From contig JAGPXD010000002.1 in the NCBI GenBank assembly GCA_020746995.1, forward strand, positions 3,410,001-3,474,000: a DNA stretch of 64,000 nt. Direction: 5' to 3'. The notes beneath the pieces were generated by a model. The model was not told the DNA's origin. It was given only the letters and a program-made list of their open reading frames with translations, and did not search any database. Both the position numbers and the translations under genes were made by a program. Of this stretch, positions 55,001 through 64,000 are shown piece after piece (the first letter of the stretch is position 1; each line of letters opens with the position of its first letter). This DNA comes from Plectosphaerella cucumerina (taxonomy: Eukaryota > Ascomycota > Sordariomycetes > Glomerellales > Plectosphaerellaceae).

Positions 55001-56061
55001 GGCCGCCACCCTCGTGACCGATGGCCATGCGGTCCGCGCCTCGAGCATCGGCGCCGGCGCAAAGGAGAGGGGGGGGTTACTCGCTCTCATTGCGCGCTTG
55101 GGAGGGGGGAGAGGGGCGATCTTGTGCTGCACCCAGGCCTGCGGGCGGGCGATGGAACCGTTTGCGCGCAGGGTGTTCGCGCCGAGCCTCGTGGTGGACG
55201 TCTGGGCACATCGAGGGGGGTGGGCAGATGGCGAAGGTCTTTCGCAAGATGGGACTTCGCGCCAACAGCAGCCCGCAATCTATGTGTTGTGACCAACTTG
55301 ATTGCAGGGCTCGCCACGGCCCGGGAACCGGGATTGGGCACTCTCGAGCTCTCCCCCTCCACGGCCTCGAGTCCGTATCTACCAACATGGCCCTGGTCTC
55401 GCCACGGGGGCCTCTTCATCGCCCTTGCTTCTGCCCCCCCGTCGGACCCCCAGTCCGCCTTCAGGGCTCTTCGGCCAGCACGCCACTTGACGGTGCGAGC
55501 CTGGCGCCTGCCGCGGGAATTTTTAATTCTCCTTGTGGGCTTGTTCTTCTCGACAAAGCACGGACGACGAGAAAAGGACTGCCGGCTCGGACGGACGAAC
55601 GACCCTCTTAGATCCCGATAGCCGAACGCCATGGTGGACTGCCACAAACCAAACCCCCCTCCCCCTGGCCCGCGCTGTCAACGCCGGAAACAATGAGCCC
55701 GCCGTATGGGATTCCAAGACCGAGTCAAGATGCGACGCTGGCCCAGAGAAACCCCCCTCTACTATCGTTGAATAGTCTGCTGCCTGCCCAGGGAGAGAGA
55801 GAGCCGGACGTTACCACCTCGCTGGTGGCAGGGCTCGTCATTGCATGATGCGCTCGTCCACTCTGGTACCCAGAAGCCCCAGACAACGCACGATGCCAAC
55901 GCGACGGGCGGGCGCATCATGGCTGTCAAAAGAGCGGGATGGTCCCACCCTGGCATGCGTCGATTCTGTCAGCGTGATGGCGTCCTGACGCTCGGCCCTG
56001 GGACCTCTGCTTGCAGCGGCCATGGTGGAATTCGAGCCCTTGGCGTGCCCGGACTGTTGCT

Positions 56062-56068
56062 TATAAAA
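56062..56068 (+). promoter_or_regulatory. Orphan TATA box in the gene-free block
   Basis: TATAAAA in the context GCTTATAAAAGACAC is the strongest TATA match in the block, but there is no coding sequence within 1.9 kb downstream. It could start a long leader of the CHORD-like gene or a non-coding RNA, or be a chance match. Confidence 0.25.
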
Positions 56069-57888
56069 GACACTGTATAGAGCGGATACCACCTCGTCCC
56101 CAGTCACTGGCTGCTGCCTGCCTGCCGGCTGTCATCTCACCGCCTGGCCGCCAGCGGACAGGGCCTTCGGGATTCCCATCAGCCGTTTCGGTTGTTTTCT
56201 GAGCCGCCAGGCGACATTTGTGTTGTCAGCCGGCTGGTAAGCTCCCCGCCGCAGCGTGGCTTCATCCTCTTCATACTCACCTTAAGCTTGACATTGAACG
56301 AGACTCTGTTTTCTCATCACTTGGCGGGTCTAGGTGTTCCCCCGCTCAGGCCGAGTTCCCTTCTTCCGAAGATCTTGGGCCAGCGCTGCTGCGGGTGACC
56401 GCCGGGGGACCCGTGCCCCTCCCGACCACGGCATGAAGTAGGCTATAGCATCGTTACCGACAAGAGACGAGACACGGTTGACAGACGCAGCTGAGCCTTC
56501 GATCTTGCCCCGTGAACATGTAGCGGCTACGGCCCGTCCTCATCCATCGGGCAACCCACCGTGGCTCGCCAGGCCTCGATCCGCGGGGAAGCTATGCAGC
56601 ACGCTGACTGAAGCCTCATGGTGGCCAGTGGTCGGCAGTCTCTGCAGCTAACGGTTCTGGATCCGAGCTTGGCGCCCTCACCTGCCGGTGATCATGTCCC
56701 TCGCCCTCTCGAGCATCGTGCGGCCGTGGCCCCCCACGAGATCCTTGCCAGCTACCTATACGTCCCCCTCTATCATGGTGTATCATGGCTGGCAGCTGCT
56801 TCCCCTCATCCCGCTGACGCGCTTACGGTCCTACGCAAACACATGGCGATGGGCCCAATCGTTGATCGACAAGTCGCGCTTGGCCGGCTTGCCCCCCTCC
56901 CACTCGTCCGGCAGGATCCTTCTCGTCATCCACGTGCCGTTTTCGGTTTCCGAGAGTCCCAATCAGGTGCCTTCTACTCTATTCGGGATCTGTTGGAAAC
57001 AATATGGATGCGGGGGCGTTTTCAAGCTCGTTGGTGACGGACGGCGGCCATGGTGGAGGTGAGGGGTCAACACCTGCTTGCAATCCAGTAAGCAAAGAGG
57101 AGTGTCTCCGGTTCAGAACGGAGTTAGCCGTCTCGAGGTACTATTGGTTCTTAGAGGATACTTTTGTTGAATTGCAGAGCCTGATTTTCCCCATCATTCT
57201 CCGCAAACAGACGATAAGATATCGATATTTTGCCAGCTATTGAAATATTTTTGCTTCGTCACGGGAACATCCGGTCTTCCAAGACCTACCTGGCTGGAAA
57301 GAAACAATAGTTTCACGCAAATACCCCGCAATAATGCTACTAGTCTTAGGAACACGTCAAAACTGAAGATACTCGGGGAAAAGGACTTGAGATATGGCAA
57401 GGTTAACTCATCTTGTGTCCTGTTCAATCGTATCTGTTTGCGATTGTGTTCCCCCTCAGCACCCCGAGGACGCATCCTGCTGGTGAAATGTTGTTACAGA
57501 AAAGCCAAGCATATTCAATTTGACGACTTTGAAACCATCCATGAAGCTATTCCAGCCTCTGCTAGCGATCAGTCAGTTGTCACTCTGGCGTAGCACCTTG
57601 GCCAGCAGCAAAAGGGGTTCAGGGGAAGAAGGCCATTACTAATCATGTGGCTAGCACGTGACGAGCGTGTAAAGTGGCCCCGCTGAAACCGCGCTCGGTC
57701 GGCCAGGAGACAAAGGGCACGCGTTTCCCTGCGCGCGCGTTGCCCCGGATCTGCTTCAGCTCGGCCTTTACTCCAGAAGCGAACCGCCACGGCGACGCGA
57801 TTCAGTCCTTCCACGGCGCAACACTCAGACAGTCTTTTCCTTTAACACACGCGGACTCCCATCCAGTACTGTCGCTCGCTGAAACGAT

Positions 57889-57960
57889 CTTTCCAACCTC
57901 GATTGAGCCACTCTTTCCAACCTCAATTGAACCCTTCTTTTCAACCCATCTCGAGCTCGT
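57889..57960. repeat. Three tandem 24-nt repeats in the leader of the CHORD-like gene
   Basis: Units 57889-57912, 57913-57936 and 57937-57960 each begin CTTT(C/T)CAACC. The first two differ at about four positions and the third is more diverged. The array ends 11 bases before the ATG at 57972. Confidence 0.75.
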
Positions 57961-57971
57961 CAGCATCACCA

Positions 57972-58531
57972 ATGGAGTGCCACAACTGCAAGCGCAACCT
58001 GCCTTGGGCACTCCACGGTCGCGACGGATGCCACTACCACAGCGGTACGTTTTCTACTGTCAATTGACCTCCAATTGCATGCGCAGGTGCTGACCGGTGC
58101 GTCCAGGAATCCTCCAGCCGACCCCCCGAACCGCATGCGACGACCAGATGGACGTGGAGCCGAGCTTCGACGACTACCTCAAGAGCCGACGATGGACCTG
58201 CTGCAATCAGGTCGGGGGCAATCCCGGCTGCCACTGGGGCCGCCACCAGCTGCGGCAGCAGCAGGCAATGCTGGCCGGCCCTCGGGTCGGCGGTGCCGAC
58301 TTCCCCACAGCGAGGAACCTCAAGAGACGGAACACGGACGACTCAGACTCGGACAGCGGCAACGATGACCGTTTCGACAGCAGGGGCTCGGCTTCTATGT
58401 TCGGCGCGGCCTGCCGCACCGTCTCGGGGCTGGGCATGAAGCTGCGGCGCATCGACCGCAACAGCGCCGACACGTCGGTTGACCCGGCGCGACCGAGCCC
58501 TTCCTTCTTTTCCATCTCTTCGCACGCCTAG
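57972..58531 (+). CDS. Small CHORD-like zinc-binding protein
   Basis: Two exons (57972-58044, 58107-58531), 165 residues. The spliced N-terminal half carries a CHORD-like ligand pattern: Cys3-x2-Cys6, then GCHYHSG (Cys20, His23), then WTCC (Cys56, Cys57) and GCHWGRH (Cys66, His71). The order C-x-YH-G, WxCC, GCxxGxH is that of CHORD domains, here with a short first knuckle. The C-terminal half is polar, with a basic KRR stretch and a DSDSDSGNDD acidic tract, and looks disordered. The acceptor at 58106 was chosen because it brings the two zinc halves into one frame. CHORD proteins elsewhere are HSP90/SGT1 partners; whether this short protein shares that role is unknown. Confidence 0.8.
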
Positions 58532-58777
58532 CGATCGCTCATCATGTACTATTTGTACCAGCATCATTTCCTTACAATTTCTACAGCACTCGGTCCCCGC
58601 GGGAGGGAAGACGAGGTAGGCGCAAGCCGGACCGGCTCAAATATTTGCAACTTGGGACGGAACCATGTATCTTGGTAGGGCAGAGGCGTTGGAACAAAGT
58701 CATTTTTTGTGTCTCTAATCATCATAATTACATGAGGGGTATTACTCGTGCCACAAAAGGAAAACCGAAGACCCGGC

Positions 58778-59776
58778 TCACAGCTTCAGGCTGTCAACGT
58801 ACTCCTGGAAGATCTGGACGCAGCTCTCGTCAAAGGCGAGGCCGATGCGGCGGGCGTTGCCAAAGTCGGCGGTCGCGGGCCAGCCCTTGAGCAGGCGCTC
58901 GGCCTCGGGGTCGTGCTCCTCGCGGAGGTACTTGAGGCGGTCGGCGCCGCAGACCTTGACGAAGGCGTCGTACATCTCCTGGACGGTGACGGTGATGCCG
59001 GGCATGTAGATGGCGCGGACGTTGGTGGGCATGGCATCGCTGGGGGCGTTCATGACGCGCACGAAGTTCTCGATCATGACGCGCGGGCTGCAGACGACCT
59101 GCTGGATGGTGCGGTCATGGGTGGGCACGATGCACTCGAGACCGGCCATGGGTTCGCGGACGATACCGCTGAGGAAGGCGGCGGCGGAGCGCGAGGGGGC
59201 ACCAGGGCGAACGGTGACAGTAGGCAGGCGGACGGAGAAGGCGTCGAGCTCGCCGCGGCGGTGGAGGTCGTTGATGAAGAACTCGGTCATGAGCTTGTGG
59301 GTGCCGTAGACGCCATCGGGGGTGGCGGGGGTGTCGTCGGTGATGGGCCCGGCGTTGGTGTAAGGGGGACCGTAGACGGCCTGGCTCGAGGTGTAGACGA
59401 CGCGGGGCTTCTTGGCCGAGCCGCGGGTGAGGTCGGCGATGGCGAGGAGGAGGGCGCGGGTGGCGTCAATGTTGACCTTGAGGGAGAGGGCGGGGTTCTC
59501 CTCGGAGCCGACGGACATGATGCCGTGGAAGATGAAGATGGCGTGCCACTCGGGGGCCGAGGCGAGGACCTTGCTCAGCGACTCGGGGTTGGTGAGATCG
59601 CCCTGGACGCAGACGCAGTTCTCGGGGTAGGCGGCGTTGGCGGGGACCTTGGGCTGGGCGAGGTCGGTGAGGACGACGCGGTACGAGGGGTCGCTGAGCA
59701 GGCGGGCGGCCAGCATGGGGCCCAGGAAGCCGGCGGCGCCGGTGATGAGGACGTTCTTGAAGATCTTCTGCGTCAT
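58778..59776 (-). CDS. NAD-dependent epimerase/dehydratase, D-erythronate dehydrogenase (DenD)-like
   Basis: Single exon, 332 residues. Extended SDR with an N-terminal Rossmann motif (LITGAAGFLG, residues 10-19), the catalytic Ser/Tyr region YTSSQAVYG and the YxxxK motif as YGTHK. The sequence follows the DenD group: the FIFHGIMSVGSEENP block, LPTVTVRPGAP, and SPRVMIENFVRVMNAP. DenD oxidises D-erythronate to 2-keto-D-erythronate in four-carbon acid catabolism. Assignment to that exact substrate is by family resemblance only. A 351-codon antisense frame covers the gene and is not real. It is convergent with the CHORD-like gene. Confidence 0.88.
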   Translation of the reverse strand: MTQKIFKNVLITGAAGFLGPMLAARLLSDPSYRVVLTDLAQPKVPANAAYPENCVCVQGDLTNPESLSKVLASAPEWHAIFIFHGIMSVGSEENPALSLKVNIDATRALLLAIADLTRGSAKKPRVVYTSSQAVYGPPYTNAGPITDDTPATPDGVYGTHKLMTEFFINDLHRRGELDAFSVRLPTVTVRPGAPSRSAAAFLSGIVREPMAGLECIVPTHDRTIQQVVCSPRVMIENFVRVMNAPSDAMPTNVRAIYMPGITVTVQEMYDAFVKVCGADRLKYLREEHDPEAERLLKGWPATADFGNARRIGLAFDESCVQIFQEYVDSLKL

Positions 59777-60741
59777 GGTTGCGATTGTGGAGGGTTGAGC
59801 TGAGATGTGAGGTGTGAGGATGAAGATGAGGACAAGGAGTAAGAGAGAGAATGATACTGAGGGAACACAACTCTCTCAACCATCCTCGTCGTCGGCACCC
59901 TCCAGCTTTTTAAAGCATGGCCGCCGTGATTCTGGGGACCCCGCGATCATGGCGGAGCCCTGCTGGTGGAGTGAATGAGTTTAGTGACGCCAGCTAGGCT
60001 CGACTCGCGGCTCGAGGGGGGCGACACCGCGTCTCGCGGCATCACCCTCTACTCGCCACGAGGGCAAATTCGCCGCCGATTGGCTGCAGCCCCAGAGTTT
60101 GGTGGTTTCAAGCCAGAACAGGTATGGTTCTTTCCGGAGACGGACGTCACTTTATCCTCGAGACGCCGTACATTGCCCCCTTTGCCCCTCCATCCCGACA
60201 TCGCCTGTGGTTCCCCCGCCCGCCGCCATGGCGAACCTCGGAAGACGGGCGGATGCAGGCACCGGCCGGGCTGGCGGGACGAGACGGCATGGCCATGAGA
60301 CATGATGCACGGCATGCGGCCGGTTGTCAAGGCCCCCTCGAGACGTACAGAGTCGCCGCGGGCGGGTGATGCCCATGATCTTGGGCCGACCGCGCGTCGG
60401 AGCGAGCCCGGAGCTTCTGCCGATGGACCGGAGCACCCGACTGTGCCCCATCGGCCATTGGCCATCGGGGTTTCGGGCCAGCAAACTCGAGAAGCAGGCG
60501 TGAGCGGAAGTGCCTGGACGATAGATAGGTACGAAAGATAATTCACCACCAAGGCCATTTCAATTGGCTGTCACTTTGACGATGAAAAGTCGTTTCCTCC
60601 AGTGATACTGCTTCCAACGAGCCAATTTGACCAATGAACGACTGGGCTCCCCCAACCAATCAGAATATCTACCTATGTATCCTCCAAAGTGGAACGTGCC
60701 TGGGTCTGTCTTTTCTTCACTTTCCCAGACCGCATTTGTCA
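59777..60741. other. Divergent upstream region, DenD-like / F-box gene
   Basis: Contains the promoters of both neighbours. A TTTAAAAA element about 130 bp upstream of the DenD-like ATG (minus strand) may act as a TATA box. No gene was recognised. Confidence 0.45.
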
Positions 60742-62614
60742 ATGTCAACATCACCATATCAGATTTCCCACCTGCCCATCCTCAACCACCCAAGGGCGAG
60801 GCCACTCTGCAGGATACTGTCCACGCTACCGACCGAGCTCCTTACCCAGATCCTCCACGAGACCAACTTCGGCTCCCATCTCAACTTGGCATTGACTTGC
60901 CGCCTCTTCTTCCAGTGCTCGGAGGATATTCTAGCCCGCCATCGACATGTTCACCAGAGATATCACCCCATGACCACCGCAGTTGACGGCACAGTGCGAT
61001 CTCGTCCGCAGTGTCGTCGGTCTTGACGACCCCATCTACGCATGGCATGTCCGGTCTTTGGATGTCTGGATTTACGGCGCGACGAACCCCCTCATGGACT
61101 CGTGGGACCAAGACGATGAGAAGCGAGAAATCGAATCCCATTGGCCTTGGCGAACAGGGGAGAAGGACGCGTTCTCCAGACTTCTTGCGAAGTACTTCAA
61201 ACCGGACAAGGTGAAGGACTTCATGACCAATCTCGAGGAGCGCAAATTAGAGTTCTTCAAGGTGGTCCTTTACTTCACTCTGCCGCGCCTTCGGGAACTC
61301 AGGTATTCCAGTCCGATCCAAGATGATTGCACTATTGACGATCTGTACTGGGCACAATCATACCTCAAGCAAGGACACCCGCCCGTGTTGCAACAGCTGG
61401 AATCTGTGGCAGTCGGTGTTGATCTTGGCGCGACCCGGGAGCATCCGCGACCGCTCGCGGAACTTGGACCCGATACACTCATCCAACTCATGTGCCTCCC
61501 AAATCTGAAATCGCTGTACTGCTACGGCTTAGGATGTTATAACACAACTCTCCTCCTGGGCGGCCGAGAACTAGAAACTCAGCCATGGCAGGAGGCCATC
61601 AAAGAGCCTCGTTCCTCGTCCCTCGAACACCTCTACTTGGATTGCGTCAAGTCTTGGCCCAAAGACCTTCCCGCGTTTCAGGACTACGTAGCCAGTATTC
61701 CTGCTGCGCTGAAAACATTCGTCATCCGGCCGCAACTCACCCAGCCTAATGACCTCGGCCGTCCAAACATCAATGTCGAAAGCTTCGCCCTGGCGGTGCT
61801 GAAACATCAGGAAGACTCGATCCAGAGCTGCGTGGTCTATGACCACCAAGCTCGCGACCCGGGACTCGCCTGTTTGGCAAAAACACAGACCGCCGGCGAG
61901 TGGGGGATGCGACATCATCTGAACAACTTCGATGCCGCAGCGAGTCCAGAGGCCGCCCTCCAGCTGTCCCTCACCACACACATCAACTTCTTCACGACAG
62001 ACGTGGCCTTGAGTCGACTTTGCGTCCTTACACTGCACGGCGATAATCCTAACGAGTTCCTCGGGTGGCCTGAGTGCGTCGACGTATTGGAGGAGGGCAT
62101 CATGGCCCTCATTCGGTCCAAAAGGAACCCGCGCCTCCGAACGATTCACCTTGTTGGGTTCCAGGACAGAATCGGTCGGGTCGACACAAGGTCGGGAACC
62201 ATTCGCTTTCAGAAAGCCATCATCGAGGGTATCAAGCACTCAGTCGACGTCTACACCAGCACGACGCCTATGCCTTTGGCAACCTTAATGGACCGCAGGA
62301 TGGCGCTGGTTCCCAAGGCATTCAGGAATGAGTGCCCGGTAGATACGGAGTTTGAGAGACTCTATGTCCCTGGCGAAGATGAATGGCGACAACCAGACAG
62401 GCCCATGGCATTCAATGCGCGAACTGGCATGTGGGAGGATCCGCTCTGCAACCGGTGCGGAGAGTGCGAGACCTGCTTTAAGCGAAATCCGAGAGAAAGC
62501 GGGGCCGCGGCACAGAAAGAGAGAGAGACCGCGAGGAGAGAGCGAGATGCCGCGACAGGGCAGCCTAGAGCTCCGTATGCCCTCATGCACAACGGTGGAC
62601 CTTGGTGGTTTTAA
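60742..62614 (+). pseudogene. F-box protein gene with an apparent +1 frameshift
   Basis: The first frame (ATG 60742 to about 60980) encodes a good F-box (LSTLPTELLTQILHETNFGSHLNLALTCRLFF, then ARHRHVHQRY). The rest, to the stop at 62614, is one base out of frame and begins with AQCDLVRSVVGLDDPIYAWHVRSLDVW, the segment that follows the F-box in this fungal family. Together they would make about 620 residues with a cysteine-bearing end (CNRCGECETC) and a short basic C-terminal helix. No good intron joins them: the only in-frame possibility is a 46-nt segment from GTTCAC to CACAG that would remove the conserved HQRY stretch. It is either a recent pseudogene, a sequencing error or an unusual mini-intron. 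F-box proteins select substrates for SCF ubiquitin ligases. Confidence 0.7.
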
Positions 62615-62851
62615 ATTCGAGTCTCCCCCATCAGCAGTCCACACATCAATCACGTTCTTCATCGGACTCTGAGAGCGCTTTCAATATCTGGTTATATTTT
62701 GCCAGGTCACCCTGAGATGGGCTCAGCAAAGCCCGATGACGGCTTGCTCTGCCTACCTTAATGCACTCCACGTCAGGGGTTGGAGACTCCAGCCAGCGGT
62801 CCAGCATCCATCTCCACGAAAACCCCCGTGACGCGCATCCACATGGCCATT

Positions 62852-64000
62852 TCAGCGCTCGCTAGCCTCCTCGGACGCAGCCTGGCCCGGGATGGAACTG
62901 CGGATGAGCTGGTCGTGCTCGTCGAACTTTGCGTGGTGGAACTTGCGGACCGGGACGCCGCTCTCGAACAACTGATCAATCTCGAAGGCGTTCATGCCAG
63001 CGAGGTTGGGGACGAAGAAGAAGGCCCATACAACAAAGACGATACCAAAAGCAGCCCAGATGAAGCCCATGCGCAGGCCGAGGCCGGCACTGGAGGCGTC
63101 GTCGTTGTAGAGGAAGGGCACGACGAGGCTGACGACGAAGCCAGTGAGGTGGCTGAAGACGTGGACGAAGGCGTTGTTCTTGATACGCATGCGGCTCGAG
63201 GGTACCTCGGAGGTGATTGCGTATCCCATGTTCGCAGGGCCAATGTCATAGAAGCCGTTCCAGATGAAGACCATTGCGGTGGCGACGCGGCCGGCGATGG
63301 CGCGGTTGCCATTGTTGAAGGGGATCCACATGAAACCACCGATGAGGTTGGAGATGGTCATTCCGGCGGCGCCGATGATCCAGAGCTTGCGCCGGCCGAC
63401 GGGCTCGATGAGGAAGTAGGCTATGATACTGGTGCCGATGGCGACCGAGGTGCAGCCGTAGTTCATGGCCTGGGGGTTCTTTGCGCCAGCGAGCTCGAAG
63501 TAGTAGGTCTGGTAGGCGGGCCAGAAGCCGGTGCCCATGAGGATGGGCCAGATGATGCAGGCGGAGATGAACATGCGGATGACGTTGCGTCCCTTGAAGA
63601 GCTCGCGGTAGCTGATGCTGTGGCCGGCGCTGCGGAGGCGCTGCTCGACGGCCGACGTCTTGACGAGGAAGGCGAGGTGGCGCTTCGAGTCATAGTCGGG
63701 CCCGTAGAGCTTGCGGATGACGGCCTCGGCCTTGTCGTACTGCTCGCGGTGGACGTGGAAGACGGGTGACTCGGCGAGCCACCAGCAGCCGGCAAGGTAG
63801 ATGCCGGCGAAGAGGTATTGGAATGCAAAGATGTAGCGGAACGAGCGGGCGTCGTCGACGTCAGGGAAGAGCGTCGTCAGGCCGAGGGCGGCGCCGGAGC
63901 CGACCCACATGCCGCCCTGGATGCAGAAGTTGACGGCCATGCAGGCGATGCCTCGCAGGCGAGGGGACGCGAGTTCGGCCGTGTAGGAGGTTAGGTAGGA
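62852..64000 (-). CDS. MFS sugar transporter, 5' part outside the window
   Basis: Partial gene: the last 382 residues are present and the frame stays open to the window edge at 64000, where SYLTSYTAELASPRLRG belongs to the loop before a membrane helix. Sugar porter features: AESPVFHVHREQY (PESPRWL-like position), EPVGRRKLWIIG (D/E-x2-GRR), VPSSRMRIKNNA (late loop R-x-K motif) and multiple hydrophobic helices. It resembles maltose/alpha-glucoside permease-like members of the sugar porter family. No intron was seen in this part. The 329-codon antisense frame over it is an artefact. Confidence 0.88.
   Translation of the reverse strand, partial: SYLTSYTAELASPRLRGIACMAVNFCIQGGMWVGSGAALGLTTLFPDVDDARSFRYIFAFQYLFAGIYLAGCWWLAESPVFHVHREQYDKAEAVIRKLYGPDYDSKRHLAFLVKTSAVEQRLRSAGHSISYRELFKGRNVIRMFISACIIWPILMGTGFWPAYQTYYFELAGAKNPQAMNYGCTSVAIGTSIIAYFLIEPVGRRKLWIIGAAGMTISNLIGGFMWIPFNNGNRAIAGRVATAMVFIWNGFYDIGPANMGYAITSEVPSSRMRIKNNAFVHVFSHLTGFVVSLVVPFLYNDDASSAGLGLRMGFIWAAFGIVFVVWAFFFVPNLAGMNAFEIDQLFESGVPVRKFHHAKFDEHDQLIRSSIPGQAASEEASER

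Larger units (their letters stand above)
49043..57971. other. Gene-free 8.9-kb block upstream of the velvet gene
   Basis: No domain-bearing or splice-connected coding sequence was found on either strand. Long open frames here (for example 54416-55621 plus) arise from GC richness and have compositions unlike proteins. Simple repeats are frequent: GA tracts near 49688-49709, 54828-54851 and 55794-55802; a GT tract near 51604-51635; a CA tract near 51998-52013; CAG repeats near 53262-53279; and an 8-nt tandem (GATGCACG type) near 52422-52443. The stretch 57080-57600 is clearly AT-richer. A good TATA box sits at 56062. The block probably contains extended regulatory sequence and 5' leaders of the two divergent genes at its ends, possibly non-coding transcripts. 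Confidence 0.5.

Noticed and set aside
54416..55621. 401-codon plus-strand open frame in the gene-free block
   Set aside because: It lacks a convincing start context, protein-like composition or domains. GC-rich, stop-poor DNA explains its length, and frames on all six readings are similarly long here.
49688..55802. GA, GT, CA and CAG tracts as possible CRISPR or mobile-element signals
   Set aside because: They are ordinary microsatellites with no spacers, terminal repeats, target duplications or transposase frames.

Overview
This window is nuclear DNA of a filamentous ascomycete (Pezizomycotina; gene content and GC-rich coding sequence suggest a Sordariomycete-like genome, but no species can be named from the sequence). 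Evidence: most genes are interrupted by short introns (about 50-75 nt) with GTRNGT donors, CTRAC-type branch points and CAG/TAG ends; there are many Zn2Cys6 transcription factors; and fungal families such as velvet, CHORD-like, ALG2 and HIR1 are present. I support 26 protein genes and one tRNA. Exon coordinates are in each entry and were derived by reading splice signals and protein continuity; no transcript data were available.

Layout. 1-12 kb: a Zn2Cys6 regulator, an NMN-adenylyltransferase-like protein, the ALG2 mannosyltransferase, a secreted GPI-type protein, a small membrane protein. 12-22 kb: a class I methyltransferase, an LRR/F-box-like protein, an N2227-type (carnosine N-methyltransferase-like) gene, a flavin monooxygenase and a sugar transporter; the last three are all on the minus strand. 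22-34 kb: an intracellular GH3 beta-glucosidase divergent from the sugar transporter, followed by two convergent Zn2Cys6 regulators, then an SDR, a mixed C2H2/Zn2Cys6 regulator and an SRPBCC protein. 34-46 kb: a four-TM protein, a GT31-like glycosyltransferase, tRNA-Trp, HIR1, an anion/vitamin-type MFS transporter and an adenosine-deaminase-like protein with an altered active-site motif. 47-58 kb: a velvet regulator next to an 8.9-kb block with no recognisable gene. 58-64 kb: a CHORD-like zinc protein, a DenD-like dehydrogenase, an F-box protein with an apparent frameshift, and a truncated sugar transporter at the window edge.

The most striking observation is a pair of long introns (147 and 143 nt) in two unrelated genes 6 kb apart, the N2227 gene and the sugar transporter. 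They share their donor end, a 15-nt identical block at the same offset, the branch-point region and an inverted-repeat hairpin. They look like introner-like elements, i.e. one mobile intron family inserted in both genes. Recognising the first of them also reveals a previously hidden terminal exon of the N2227 gene. A plausible functional group is the sugar transporter, beta-glucosidase and Zn2Cys6 regulator at 19.8-27.8 kb, which could take up and hydrolyse a beta-glucoside.
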